Below, piece by piece: positions 10,574-21,529 of a stretch of DNA of 64,000 bases. Position 1 is the stretch's first letter. Each line of letters starts with the position of its first letter. This stretch comes from Bacteroidota bacterium (GTDB lineage Bacteria > Bacteroidota > Bacteroidia > JAHEXY01), in NCBI GenBank assembly GCA_023251875.1, contig JAHEXY010000014.1, positions 1-64,000 of the forward strand. Direction: 5' to 3'. The translations under genes were made by a program, and so were the position numbers. The notes under the pieces were generated by a model. It saw only the letters and a list, made by a program, of their open reading frames with translations, was not told the DNA's origin and did no database searches.

Positions 10574-11845
10574 AGCCGACAACACTTTGTTTTTTACTTC
10601 TCCAAAACCTATTCGTGTGAGTTCATTTTCTGCAAATCCTTTCATAATTACAGTATCATGATCATTGATAAATTTTCTTTCGCTGCCATCTGCTAATTTT
10701 AATGGTTTTGTTCCTCTCCATGTTAATTCAAGCATAGATCCATAAGAATCAGGCGTGGGGCCGCTAATAGTTCCTGATGCATACAAATCTCCTACATTAA
10801 TATTGCAACCATTTGAAGTTTGATGCGCCAATTGCTGGCTCATGTTCCAATACATGTATTTAAAATTTGAAGTACATACTTTAAATGGTTCTTTATCTTG
10901 TGCTTTTATATATACTTCCAAATTGATGTTAAAATTTTTGTTTCCTGAAAACTCAAGATAGGGAAGTACTTTAACATCTTGTTCAGGTCCTTTGGTTCTA
11001 AAGGGTTCCAATGCATCAAGTGTAACAACCCATGGTGAAACTGATGAGGCAAAGCTTTTTGCAAGAAAAGGTCCTAATGGAACATATTCCCAGGTTTGCA
11101 TATCTCTGGCTGACCAATCGTTGAAAAGCATAAGCCCCCAAATATGATCTTCGGATTCAGCAATAGAAATTGATTCTCCAAGCTTAGTAGCATTACAAGT
11201 AGTAAAAGCCATTTCCAATTCAAAATCGAGAGAACGTGTTGGAACAAATATAGGAGCTTCGGCATCTTGAGGTTTTATTTGACCTTTTGGCCTATGAAAT
11301 TTTGTACCCGAAACAACAATAGAAGAAGCCCTGCCATGATAACCAATGGGTATGTGTTTCCAATTAGGAAGTAGTGCATTTGCCGGATCGCGAAACATAG
11401 AACCTACATTGGTAGCATGTTCTTTGCTTGAATAAAAGTCGGTATAATCATTAATCTTAATAGGTAAAAGCAATTCTACTCTATCAATTGGATATAACAC
11501 TTTGGAATTTATTTCAGCATTATCTCTTAGGCTAGCATTGTTTTTTTCAAATAAATCGGATAAGGTATTTCTAACATCAGCGCAAACTTTTTTGCCCAAT
11601 GCCATAAAATCATTTAAAGAACTTGACTTAAAAACTTGTGTTGAGAAATTACACTTATTAAAATATCCCTCATGTGCCAATGCAGAAAGATCAATTACGG
11701 TATTACCAATAATACTTCCAACCCTTGGTTTTTTATCTTTTTCAATGGATTTAAAAATTCCAAAAGGTAAATTTTGAATGGGGAAGTCGGAATTTTTTTC
11801 AACTTTTATCCAAGATTGAAGAGATGGGTTGTTGGCTTTGATCAT
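10568..11845 (-). CDS. fahA: Fumarylacetoacetase
   Basis: DFYSSKEHATNVGSMFRDPANALLPNWKHIPIGYHGRASSIVVSGT; 425 aa. Confidence 0.95.
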   Translation of the reverse strand: MIKANNPSLQSWIKVEKNSDFPIQNLPFGIFKSIEKDKKPRVGSIIGNTVIDLSALAHEGYFNKCNFSTQVFKSSSLNDFMALGKKVCADVRNTLSDLFEKNNASLRDNAEINSKVLYPIDRVELLLPIKINDYTDFYSSKEHATNVGSMFRDPANALLPNWKHIPIGYHGRASSIVVSGTKFHRPKGQIKPQDAEAPIFVPTRSLDFELEMAFTTCNATKLGESISIAESEDHIWGLMLFNDWSARDMQTWEYVPLGPFLAKSFASSVSPWVVTLDALEPFRTKGPEQDVKVLPYLEFSGNKNFNINLEVYIKAQDKEPFKVCTSNFKYMYWNMSQQLAHQTSNGCNINVGDLYASGTISGPTPDSYGSMLELTWRGTKPLKLADGSERKFINDHDTVIMKGFAENELTRIGFGEVKNKVLSAL

Positions 11846-11901
11846 ATGTTTGTTCTAAGATTACTTATAGGTAAAGAGGATAAATTATCTACTCTGAAAA
11901 A

Positions 11902-11968
11902 CTAGAAGTCAGAAGACGGAAGTCCGAAGTTAAACTACTTCTAGCTTCCGTCTTCCGACTTCGGACTT
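11902..11968. repeat. Intergenic palindrome built of GAAGTCNGAAG-type units
   Basis: agaagtcagaagacggaag ... cttccgtcttccgacttc. Confidence 0.7.
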
Positions 11969-11970
11969 TC

Positions 11971-12750
11971 TTACAAAGATAACTTCGTTTGCAATTCTCT
12001 CAATTTTATTTCTGTCAATATTTTTTTTGTATAAAGCGGAAAATCACCTTCCATCATCCAATTGTAATACGATGGTTCTTCTTTTAATAAACGGGTAACC
12101 GTTTTTCCTTTGTGTTTTCCGAAATTAAAAACCTCCTCGCCTTTTTCATTGTATACAATTCTCCCTGCAAAATCAACATTAGAAGTTTTAGATGAAAAAT
12201 CGTGCAAAAAATCAATATCATTTTTTAATTCAGAATACCTTTCCAGCTGTGCGGCAAAGACTTCATAGGTAGCTTCTACATCTGCCAATGCACTGTGTGC
12301 ATTTACTAGTTCTTTTGTGCAATAAAATTTATACGCAGCACTCAATGTTCGTTGTTCCATTTTATGAAAAATGGTTTGCACATCAATAAATTTTCTGTTT
12401 TTGATATTAAAATCAACATCAGCCCTTAAAAATTCTTCAACCAATAAGGGTACATCAAATTTATTGGAGTTGTATCCGGCAAAATCACAACCTTGCATAA
12501 AGCGGCTCAAATCTTTAGCAATAGCTTTAAAAGTTGGTTTGTCTTGCACATCGGCATCATAAATACCATGTATTGCTGATGCTTCTTTGGGAATGGGAAT
12601 AGTAGGATTGATTCTGTATTCTTTTGATTCTTTATTCCCATTTGGATTAATTTTTAAAATTGCAATTTCAACAATTCTATCTTTAGCAATGTTAATACCC
12701 GTAGTTTCAAGATCGAAAAAAATTAAGGGACGTTTTAGTTCTAGCTTCAT
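11971..12750 (-). CDS. 3'-5' exonuclease (DnaQ/Pol III epsilon-like)
   Basis: FFDLETTGINIAKDRIVEIAILK (DEDD Exo I motif) and HSALADVEATYEV (Exo III). Confidence 0.92.
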   Translation of the reverse strand: MKLELKRPLIFFDLETTGINIAKDRIVEIAILKINPNGNKESKEYRINPTIPIPKEASAIHGIYDADVQDKPTFKAIAKDLSRFMQGCDFAGYNSNKFDVPLLVEEFLRADVDFNIKNRKFIDVQTIFHKMEQRTLSAAYKFYCTKELVNAHSALADVEATYEVFAAQLERYSELKNDIDFLHDFSSKTSNVDFAGRIVYNEKGEEVFNFGKHKGKTVTRLLKEEPSYYNWMMEGDFPLYTKKILTEIKLRELQTKLSL

Positions 12751-12811
12751 TATATATGAATAGTTTAAGATTTATTTTGGAATGCGGATAACGCTGATTA
12801 TAATGATAAAA

Positions 12812-14524
12812 TTATTTTGTGTCAGGTTTTGGAGGTATAATTGATTTAATAGGAGGAGTAATTGGTTTAACAGGTGTTTGGGTAAGAGCAGCATCTTTTT
12901 CCATTATAATATTTTTTAAAATTTCAGCCTGAAAAGAACCTTTATCTAAAATGTCAATATCTTCTGAGTGATTTTTAAATCCATCTGCTTGCACATCTAT
13001 AGTATACTTTCCGGGAGCAAGAATAATTACGTATTTTCCACTTTTTTCAATTGGCACATAGTTACCTACAATTTCAGAGGTTTCAAGGCTGGTAATGGTG
13101 ATATAGGCTTTTATTTTAGGATTGGCACTATCTCCATTAAATACCACACCCTTTAAAACAGTTTGAGGTGTTTCAATATCATTAAAAATTACCTGATAAA
13201 TATCTAAATCTCCAAAACCACCAGGCCTATGCGCTGATACATATCCATATTTTTGATTTTTAGAAAGTGAAAAAGTTAAATCATCATTAGGCGTATTAAT
13301 GGGATATCCAATATTGGTAGCTGTTGACCATTGTTGTTTATCATCGTCCCATTGAGATTTAAAAATATCATAACCACCCATTGTAGTATGGCCTTGTGAA
13401 CAAAAATAAAGAGTTTTACCATCAGCAGAAATTATTGGATAATTTTCATCAAATTCTGTATTCACATTATCTCCTAAATTAACAGGAACACCCCAATCTC
13501 CGGTAGGTAATTTTTTCGACATAAATAAATCAGTTCCCCCATGTGTGTTTAATCCTTCACTTGCAAAATAAACTTCTTCTCTATCCGCATCAAGAGAAGC
13601 TGCCCATTCATATTTGTCGGTATTCAAACCTTTCATGGGCATAGCTTTTTGAAAATTTTTACCTTTTGATGTACTTGCCATATAAAGATCTCCTAAAATA
13701 TCGTAGCCATTATTGATGAAAACAAGTAAGTTTCTTCCATCTGGCGTTAGTCCTACCACTTGCTCATCGTATTCTGTATTTACGGAATAACCAATACTTT
13801 TTGCTTTTGCCCATTTTCCTCCTTTCTCTTGTGAAATAAAAACATCGGCAGTATGATATCCATCTATATCAATAATTTCGCCTGTAACTCCTTTCCTTCT
13901 TGTCGAAAATACCATAAAAGATTCATCTTCAGGAACAAATGGGGCATAATCGGGGCCATCAGAATTTACATCTTTACCCACATTTTTAAATGTAACATTG
14001 GTTGGAAATTTCATTAATTCTTTTCCATTATTACACATTTCAATTAAACGATCGGCTTGTTTTATATTTTCAGTTTCATTAGGAGCAAGTTCTTTAAATT
14101 TATCAAATGCAGTAATGGCTTCATCAAATTTATAATTTAAGTGATAGGCTTTTCCTAAATAAAAATAGGTGATGGATTCAACATCTTTTTGGCTTATTAA
14201 ATATTCGAGATAGGGAAGAGCCTTTGATTTATCAATATTGGTATTGATATAACAAATAGCAATATTCATTTTATATTTAGCATTATCCGGTTCTTCTTTT
14301 AGTAAAACAAGATATTCTTTTAATGCATCTTTATAATCTCCGGTTTTAAAATAATCGCCTGCAATTTTAGGGTCTCCAAATACTTCGCCTTGAGCAGGAA
14401 TTTGCTGAGCTAAAAGCCTAAACGAAAGAATTAAAGTGCAAAAAATAATAAACATTGCTCCTCTTATTCTGTAAAATAGAGACATGCTTTTTTTAGGAAA
14501 TAGGCTTTTAATAGGTGAAATCAA
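12812..14524 (-). CDS. TPR/PD40 beta-propeller protein (PorE-like, no OmpA domain)
   Basis: TPR N-terminus; PD40 repeats; carboxypeptidase-regulatory-like segment; no C-terminal OmpA. Confidence 0.8.
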   Translation of the reverse strand: MISPIKSLFPKKSMSLFYRIRGAMFIIFCTLILSFRLLAQQIPAQGEVFGDPKIAGDYFKTGDYKDALKEYLVLLKEEPDNAKYKMNIAICYINTNIDKSKALPYLEYLISQKDVESITYFYLGKAYHLNYKFDEAITAFDKFKELAPNETENIKQADRLIEMCNNGKELMKFPTNVTFKNVGKDVNSDGPDYAPFVPEDESFMVFSTRRKGVTGEIIDIDGYHTADVFISQEKGGKWAKAKSIGYSVNTEYDEQVVGLTPDGRNLLVFINNGYDILGDLYMASTSKGKNFQKAMPMKGLNTDKYEWAASLDADREEVYFASEGLNTHGGTDLFMSKKLPTGDWGVPVNLGDNVNTEFDENYPIISADGKTLYFCSQGHTTMGGYDIFKSQWDDDKQQWSTATNIGYPINTPNDDLTFSLSKNQKYGYVSAHRPGGFGDLDIYQVIFNDIETPQTVLKGVVFNGDSANPKIKAYITITSLETSEIVGNYVPIEKSGKYVIILAPGKYTIDVQADGFKNHSEDIDILDKGSFQAEILKNIIMEKDAALTQTPVKPITPPIKSIIPPKPDTK

Positions 14525-16474
14525 TTATTCAGTTTTAAGTATAGTTAACTCTGTTCTTCTATTTAATTGCATACCTTCTTCGGTATTGTTATCAGCAATA
14601 GGTTTTGATTCCCCATATCCTTTTGCAACTAGTCGAGCAGGTTCAATTTTCTTAGAAACCAAATAGGCAACAACTGATTTAGATCTTTCTTGCGATAATT
14701 TTAGGTTATACTCATCAGTTCCTTTGGCATCCGTGTGGCTGGCTATTTCAATTACCATTTTGGAGTTATTAACCATTAATTCGTATAATTTATCTAATTC
14801 AGATTGTGATTCCGATCTAAGAGAAGCTTTATCAAAATCATAAAAAATATTATTGAGTGTAACTTTGGCACCCACTTTAATAGGAGCGAGGGTAATAGGG
14901 TTACTAATTTCTCTATACGATGATCCTTGCGGGATATTTAAATTTTCTGATTTAAACAAACGATCATTGGCTTCATAGGTTACGCTATAATTTTTACCGG
15001 GTTCAAGAATAAAAAGAAATTTCCCTGTTTTAGAATTGGGTTTATAAATACCTTGTATTTCACTTGTAGTAATATCGGTAACAGTAATGGTAGCATCATC
15101 AGGTACAGAACCATCAGCATCTTTAAATGTTCCTTTTATTACAGTAAGCGGAATTTCTTTAGCGTCCGGATATTTTATTAAGTAAAGATCTTGTCCACCT
15201 ACTCCATCTGCTTTAAATGATGAATAATAAGCTCTTTTTCCATCAGCCGAAGGAACATAAAAAACGTCATCGCCTGTAGTATTAATAGGTGCGCCAATAT
15301 TATAGGCTTCTGTCCAATTACCTTCTTCATTAATGTTAGTAACAAAAATATCAAAACCGCCCATGCTTTTATGACCTTGTGAGCTAAAAAATAAGGTTAC
15401 ACCATCCGGGTGAATATAGGGAGCATCTTCATCGTTTGAAGTATTTACTTCGCTTCCTAAATTTTCAGCTCTTGACCATTCTCCATTGGGCAGTTTTTTT
15501 ACCCTGTAAATATCTCGTCCTCCAAAACCGCCTGATCTATCACTTACAAAATACAAAGTTTGTCCATCTGCAGAAATACTAGCACTGGGTTCCCAAGCTT
15601 TACTATTAATCGTAGTCCCCATTTTTACGGGAGCGGTCCAAATATCACCAATAAGTTTACTGATATAAATGTTTCCATCTCCTAAATCATCTTTATAGGT
15701 AAGTAATGTTTGTCCGTCTACAGATAAGGCAATTGAAGCATCATGTTCTACGGTATTAATGTTGGTTCCTATGCTTACGGGTTCATTCCACTCTCCATTT
15801 ACTTTTTCAGATGTATACACATCTTCGTAATATTTACCCTCTTCAGTAGTTTTTCCACCTGTACTTCCTTCTCTTCTAGACGTAAAAATAATAGTAGCTT
15901 CATCGGCTGTAATTAAAGGGGCATATTCATCATAAGGAGAATTAATGGCTTTTAAATTTATAATCTCCATTTTTTGTTGAGGCCTCTTCATAATGCTTTT
16001 TCCATTTTCGCAATATTCAATCTCTTTGTCAACATCTAAAAGCATTTGTTTTTCAGCTTCTGTTTTTCCTTTTAACAAGGTTTTATAATGTTGTAAGGCC
16101 TCAATAGCTTCATCAAATTTGTATGCAAAATGATAGGCCCTGCCTAATTGGTAATAAGCATCTTGAGGAGCTTTTCTTTCTTTAGCGCTTTCTTCGTTAT
16201 ACGTTTCGGTTGTAGCTAAAATAGCATCTTGTAAATAAGTAACGGCATCAGCTTTATGAGTGAGTGAATGTAAATAGCATTCACCAATTCTAAAGTTAAC
16301 ATTAGCATTGCCTTGATCTAAGGCATCTAATTCTAATAGTAAAGGAAGTGCTTTATCATAAGCGCCTTCTGCCATAAAAGCTTGAGACTGATCAAATTTT
16401 TTCTTGAAATCTCCATTTTGAGCAGATGATACTATACAAAATAAAATTATTACTGAAGTAAATAGTATACGCAT
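14525..16474 (-). CDS. TPR/PD40/OmpA-family protein, PorE-like
   Basis: C-terminal IASHTDAKGTDEYNLKLSQERSKSVVAYL...LNRRTELTI is OmpA-like; preceded by PD40 propeller and TPR. Confidence 0.87.
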   Translation of the reverse strand: MRILFTSVIILFCIVSSAQNGDFKKKFDQSQAFMAEGAYDKALPLLLELDALDQGNANVNFRIGECYLHSLTHKADAVTYLQDAILATTETYNEESAKERKAPQDAYYQLGRAYHFAYKFDEAIEALQHYKTLLKGKTEAEKQMLLDVDKEIEYCENGKSIMKRPQQKMEIINLKAINSPYDEYAPLITADEATIIFTSRREGSTGGKTTEEGKYYEDVYTSEKVNGEWNEPVSIGTNINTVEHDASIALSVDGQTLLTYKDDLGDGNIYISKLIGDIWTAPVKMGTTINSKAWEPSASISADGQTLYFVSDRSGGFGGRDIYRVKKLPNGEWSRAENLGSEVNTSNDEDAPYIHPDGVTLFFSSQGHKSMGGFDIFVTNINEEGNWTEAYNIGAPINTTGDDVFYVPSADGKRAYYSSFKADGVGGQDLYLIKYPDAKEIPLTVIKGTFKDADGSVPDDATITVTDITTSEIQGIYKPNSKTGKFLFILEPGKNYSVTYEANDRLFKSENLNIPQGSSYREISNPITLAPIKVGAKVTLNNIFYDFDKASLRSESQSELDKLYELMVNNSKMVIEIASHTDAKGTDEYNLKLSQERSKSVVAYLVSKKIEPARLVAKGYGESKPIADNNTEEGMQLNRRTELTILKTE

Positions 16475-16634
16475 AAACTTAGATTAAATTATACAAACCT
16501 ACATGATTTTTTTAAAACAACACAAAGTAATGAAAACATTTAAAATCGTAAATATATTTTTTAAAATGATTTATCAAAACAAGAAGGTAAACTATTTATG
16601 AGCTTACGATTGTGGATTACTTTTTTTATCAGAT

Positions 16635-17957
16635 TTAAAATTCTCGATTGATATCAAATGATTCTAAATAATCGGCTACCTTACGTACAAAACTTCCGCC
16701 AAGAGAACCATCAACAACTCTGTGGTCGTATGAAAGAGAGAGAAACATCATGTGTCTAATACCTATGGTATCTCCTTGTGGCGTTTCAATAACGGCAGGC
16801 TTTTTACGAATGGCCCCAACTGCTAATATGGCTGCTTGTGGTTGATTAATTATTGGCGTACCCATCACATTACCAAATGAACCTACATTGGTAATGGTAA
16901 AAGTACCATCTGTAACTTCATCGGGTTTTAATTGGCTATTGCGAGCTCTGTTGGCTAAATCATTTACTTTTTTGGTAATACCTAAAAGATTGAGTTGATC
17001 GGCATTTTTGATAACAGGTACAATTAAATTTCCAGAGGGAAGTGCAGTGGCCATTCCAATATTGATGAATTTCTTTATTATTATTTTATTCCCATCAACC
17101 GATACATTTATTCTTGGTAAATCTTTTATTGCTTTAACAACAGCCTCAATAAAAATAGGGGTAAAGGTAATTTTTTCGTTTTCTCGCTTCTCAAATTGTT
17201 TTTTTACTTTTTCACGCCATAAAACCAAATTGGTTACATCGGCTTCAACAAATGATGTTACGTGTGGGGAAACATGTTTAGACATTACCATATGATCGGC
17301 AATGAGCTTACGCATGCGATCCATTTCTATAATTTCAACATCACCGGAAACAGATGATTTGGCATTCGTATTTGTAGTTTGAATTTCAGGTTTGCTTTCT
17401 TGTTTCACCTGAATTGGTTTCAATTCTGCGGTACTATTTTTTTGACTGAGAAAAGAAAGTACATCTTCTTTTGTTACTCTTCCTTCTTTTCCACTTCCTT
17501 TAATAGTTTCAAGTGTTTCAAGGGCAATATTTTCTTGTTTAGCAATATTTTTTACCAAAGGGGAATAAAATTTTTTTGCATTATCGAAACTAAGTGAAGA
17601 AGTATGTTCTGTTTTAAGAGCAGTGGTAGTTGCAACATTAACTACCTCTTGGAGAGGTTCTTTTTTTTGTTCTTGTATAAGTTCTTTTTTAGGAGTGTTT
17701 ATTTCAGCACTTCCATTTGAAGTAGAAATTTGAGCAATAATCGTATCAATTTTTACTACATCCCCTTCTTTAAATAATTTTTTTGTTAATATGCCGGCAG
17801 TAGTAGAGGGTACTTCAGTATCAACTTTATCGGTAGCTATTTCTAATAAGGCCTCATCTTCTTCAATTCTATCACCTTCATTTTTGAGCCATTTGGTAAT
17901 GGTTGCTTCCATTACGCTTTCTCCCATTTTGGGCATAACAACATTTATTTGAGACAT
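16635..17957 (-). CDS. Dihydrolipoamide acyltransferase (E2 of 2-oxoacid dehydrogenase)
   Basis: Lipoyl domain EIATDKVDTEVPS; catalytic SYDHRVVDG. Confidence 0.93.
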   Translation of the reverse strand: MSQINVVMPKMGESVMEATITKWLKNEGDRIEEDEALLEIATDKVDTEVPSTTAGILTKKLFKEGDVVKIDTIIAQISTSNGSAEINTPKKELIQEQKKEPLQEVVNVATTTALKTEHTSSLSFDNAKKFYSPLVKNIAKQENIALETLETIKGSGKEGRVTKEDVLSFLSQKNSTAELKPIQVKQESKPEIQTTNTNAKSSVSGDVEIIEMDRMRKLIADHMVMSKHVSPHVTSFVEADVTNLVLWREKVKKQFEKRENEKITFTPIFIEAVVKAIKDLPRINVSVDGNKIIIKKFINIGMATALPSGNLIVPVIKNADQLNLLGITKKVNDLANRARNSQLKPDEVTDGTFTITNVGSFGNVMGTPIINQPQAAILAVGAIRKKPAVIETPQGDTIGIRHMMFLSLSYDHRVVDGSLGGSFVRKVADYLESFDINREF

Positions 17958-18089
17958 ATTTTTCTGCTTTTATAGGCAGCAAAAATACGATAATATTTTG
18001 TGATTTAGTAAGGGCTAAGTAATAAATAAACCTGCATCATAGTTTGCTGGTTTTGGTAAATAATTAAAGGTTATAAGTTATAAAAAAAT

Positions 18090-18127
18090 AAAAAGGGTAG
18101 GCTCAATTAAAGAACCTACCCTTTTTT
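18090..18127 (-). terminator. Intrinsic terminator
   Basis: aaaagggtaggctcaattaaagaacctacccttttttt. Confidence 0.8.
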
Positions 18128-18153
18128 AGTATGAATTAAACAGCTAATAAAAA

Positions 18154-19065
18154 CTATCTGTTTCTCAAAAATACTTTTTTAGTGAAATTGCCACTTTCTG
18201 TTTGAATAGAAACAACATACATGTTTCCGGCAGATTCATTAATATTTATTTGAGTATTGGCTTCAGAAATAGCAGTAGTATACACTTCTTGACCAAGAGC
18301 ATTTGTTACATAAATATTTCCTTTAGGTAATTTACCGTTTGAAAAATTAACATTAATATTATTGTGGAAACTATACACAGAAACATTATTTAATGCTTGA
18401 ACTGTTTTAATAGATGCAGCAGCTGTATCTTCTCCAAGATCTAAAGTATCTCCTGTTGAAAGCATATAATTAACAGTAGAATTATATGCAAAATCTTTAA
18501 TTGTCATGGAAGTTAAATCTGCACTAACATCAAATCTTGCCCATCCAAAATATGTATTTGATCCATCTTTTATTTTTAAAGCAGCATATTTATCTTGAGC
18601 CCCTAGCCAATCTCCTCCAGTAAATGATTGACTTAAAGCTGGAACAGTAGCCATAAATCCCATTAAAAAGTAAGATTGATTTGCCCAATCCATTTTGCTA
18701 TTAATTTTAACACTTTTATTATTAGCTACCGGGCCATAATATTTTTGAGTGCCATAGCTACTTGCAGTTGTAAAATTAACTTCATTGCTACCGGCAGGTT
18801 GTAATCCAGCAAATTTAGCTAATACTGACAATCCTTGGTAAGTATAACTTTTGCTTGAAAGAAAAACGGCAAAATCAGCATTACTATCGCCATTTAAGTC
18901 TAAGGAATATTGCTCACCTCCATTAATGGTAACATCAGGATCAACATCAGTATACACAACACCGCCAGCGTTTGCAGTACCACCAATTGCTAATAAAGCA
19001 GTAGCAGCTGTAGAATACGTTTTAATTTTTTTTGTAACATCACTTGTAAGGGTAGATTTTTTCAT
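18154..19065 (-). CDS. Secreted protein with T9SS-type C-terminal sorting domain
   Basis: N-terminal hydrophobic signal; C-terminus GNMYVVSIQTESGNFTKKVFLRNR. Confidence 0.8.
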   Translation of the reverse strand: MKKSTLTSDVTKKIKTYSTAATALLAIGGTANAGGVVYTDVDPDVTINGGEQYSLDLNGDSNADFAVFLSSKSYTYQGLSVLAKFAGLQPAGSNEVNFTTASSYGTQKYYGPVANNKSVKINSKMDWANQSYFLMGFMATVPALSQSFTGGDWLGAQDKYAALKIKDGSNTYFGWARFDVSADLTSMTIKDFAYNSTVNYMLSTGDTLDLGEDTAAASIKTVQALNNVSVYSFHNNINVNFSNGKLPKGNIYVTNALGQEVYTTAISEANTQININESAGNMYVVSIQTESGNFTKKVFLRNR

Positions 19066-19117
19066 TGCTAAATGTTTTTAAGTTTTAGAAACGCAAGTTA
19101 CTATTTATCTTTTAATA

Positions 19118-21529
19118 TTAATTATTTGTTAAGAGAATTTTTGTACTTGCAATGGTTTTATGGATGGTTTTTATTTGAATGAAGTAATTTCCCCTTGCCC
19201 AATGCTCTGAATTTATGTTTACCAAATTATTATTATTGAGAGCTTCTTTTAGCATCATTTTTCCGCTAGAATCGGTAATGAGTAGGGTGTAATTTTTTAT
19301 TTGATTAAAAGAAGATAAATCAATGGTAAAATTTGTACTTGCAGGATTAGGATAAACATCTATTTTAGGTGATACGGTATTGTTATTTTCTTTTATTCCT
19401 AATAATGATGTGCCAATTGCAAATGCGTATTCACCTTTCATTAAGGAATCAATTGTTATATAGCCGTATTTATCAGAATGAGATCCACTATAGTTTTTTA
19501 TGTAGTACGGAAATTCTTTCCAGTCATCTGCTGCATTTTTTCTGTATACCAGCATCAAACTATCTTCAGTTGTTGAAATAAGGTCCATATCAAGATATCC
19601 TCCATTGGTACTGGCTTTTCCATTATAATATATTTTTGCCGATGCTTGAAAAGTTGAAGGAAACAATCCATCTACCCTCCAGTAACGATAATCTGAAAGT
19701 TTTACAATTTGAGATGAAGTATTTTTTAAAGAATCGGGAGCGGCCCAATTGTGTTCTATACGAACATAAGCAGAATCTGAAATAGATTGAACATTAACGG
19801 TAACATGTGCATTTCCAAAATCATAATCTCCAGCTGTTTTAATAACTTGAGCTTCAGAAGTAATAGCATCGGAAATTTTATCATCTAAATCAATTCCTAT
19901 ATAAGTTGGATTAAAAGAAAGTGAAACTGTAAATGAATCATGGTCTCCAGAAATTTCAGAACTAATTGTATGAGAATTCCATAATTGATCTTTAAAAGTA
20001 AAATCGAGCGGAACATTGGTATAATAGGAGGGAGCTCCTCTTAATTTTTGTTTTATGTAAACAGTAGCATTGTATAAATTTCCATTGGGTGTTACTGCAA
20101 ATGAGTCAACAGAAAAATGAGGAAATCCAGGACTAAACACCCAGTTATCAAAAAATGGTGTAAGATTAATACCGGAGTAGGTTGAAAGAAAATCTCTAAG
20201 TGTATAGCTAGTGATAGAAGTAAATTGATAGGTATTTAAAAAAGCGGTTAATCCACCAAAATATAATGAATCACCTAAATACCCCCTAAGTGTATGAGCT
20301 ACATCTGCTCCCTTGTTATAAACATGCTCGCTATAAGTATAATCCTGCGATACTCCTGAAATAGCTTTATAACCATTTTCTGTATAATATAAATAATGAA
20401 TTACATGTTCATGATTGTCGTTTACCGCTTGTAAATAGGCATCTTTTCCGTAAAGAGATTCGCTAAATATATATTCCGAAAAAGTAGCCATACCTTCATT
20501 GAGCCACATGTCTTCTGCGGTTTCACAGGTTACCAAATCTCCCCACCAATGGTGTGATAATTCATGGGCATATAAAGTTTCGTAAGTGGTTTTTCCGTCA
20601 ACAAATGCTTTTGGATATGCAATATTGGTGGCATGTTCCATTGCTCCTGAACTAAAAGGTACCATTGCATAACCAACTCTATTCCAGCGATACGGTCCGT
20701 AATGAGTTTCAAAAGAATTGAGCGCCCCTGTTAAATTTATAAATGAGCTTATAATTTTTGTAGTATCACTTGCTATTGCCGCAATTTCAATAGGTATGGT
20801 GTCTTCAATTCCATAATAGGTTTGTTTTAATGTGGTATACTTTGCAACTGCAAGAGATGCCAAATAGGTGGGCATGGTATTTTTCATTTCCCAAGTCCAA
20901 GTTGTAGTAGCATTACCATTATTGGTTTCGGCAATAAGCTCTCCATTACAAAAAGCTTTGTATAATGAATCGGTAACAATGTTAAAAGTATAAGTAGATC
21001 GTTCAATAAAATTATCAAAGCAAGGAAACCAAACCCTGCCATAGCAATGAGGATTGGCGTCAAAACCAACCCCTAAATTATAAGCATAGCCCGATTGAAA
21101 ATAAAATCCACCCCAACCCGATGCATCTTGTTGAGGAGAACCATGATAATAAACTACTACATTTTCTGTATCATTAATATTTACAATAGATGAAAGTTGT
21201 ATTTTTAAAAGCGTGTCATTATAAGTATAATTTAATGGAATATTATTAAATTGAATAGAATCTATACTTAATTTAAGTAAATCTAAATTGATTTCTGAAA
21301 TATTATTTAATTTGGGTGTAAATGTAATTTCACAATTTCCTGAAATGGTTTTTCCTGAAATATTAGTAAGATCAAGATTAATAGTATAGTTTAAAATATC
21401 AAGGGTATCACTTCGGCTATTATCGGCTGTTATAGCATTAGTATTATTTGGAGAAGATTTAAACGATTGAGATTGCGCTGTGGTAAAAAATACCAAAGCT
21501 AAAAGAGTAATAAGTAATCCTTTATTCAT
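19118..21529 (-). CDS. M1 family aminopeptidase with T9SS C-terminal domain
   Basis: GAMEHA, HELSHHWWGD...WLNEGMATFSEY; C-terminal DVYPNPASTNFTIDL. Confidence 0.92.
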   Translation of the reverse strand: MNKGLLITLLALVFFTTAQSQSFKSSPNNTNAITADNSRSDTLDILNYTINLDLTNISGKTISGNCEITFTPKLNNISEINLDLLKLSIDSIQFNNIPLNYTYNDTLLKIQLSSIVNINDTENVVVYYHGSPQQDASGWGGFYFQSGYAYNLGVGFDANPHCYGRVWFPCFDNFIERSTYTFNIVTDSLYKAFCNGELIAETNNGNATTTWTWEMKNTMPTYLASLAVAKYTTLKQTYYGIEDTIPIEIAAIASDTTKIISSFINLTGALNSFETHYGPYRWNRVGYAMVPFSSGAMEHATNIAYPKAFVDGKTTYETLYAHELSHHWWGDLVTCETAEDMWLNEGMATFSEYIFSESLYGKDAYLQAVNDNHEHVIHYLYYTENGYKAISGVSQDYTYSEHVYNKGADVAHTLRGYLGDSLYFGGLTAFLNTYQFTSITSYTLRDFLSTYSGINLTPFFDNWVFSPGFPHFSVDSFAVTPNGNLYNATVYIKQKLRGAPSYYTNVPLDFTFKDQLWNSHTISSEISGDHDSFTVSLSFNPTYIGIDLDDKISDAITSEAQVIKTAGDYDFGNAHVTVNVQSISDSAYVRIEHNWAAPDSLKNTSSQIVKLSDYRYWRVDGLFPSTFQASAKIYYNGKASTNGGYLDMDLISTTEDSLMLVYRKNAADDWKEFPYYIKNYSGSHSDKYGYITIDSLMKGEYAFAIGTSLLGIKENNNTVSPKIDVYPNPASTNFTIDLSSFNQIKNYTLLITDSSGKMMLKEALNNNNLVNINSEHWARGNYFIQIKTIHKTIASTKILLTNN

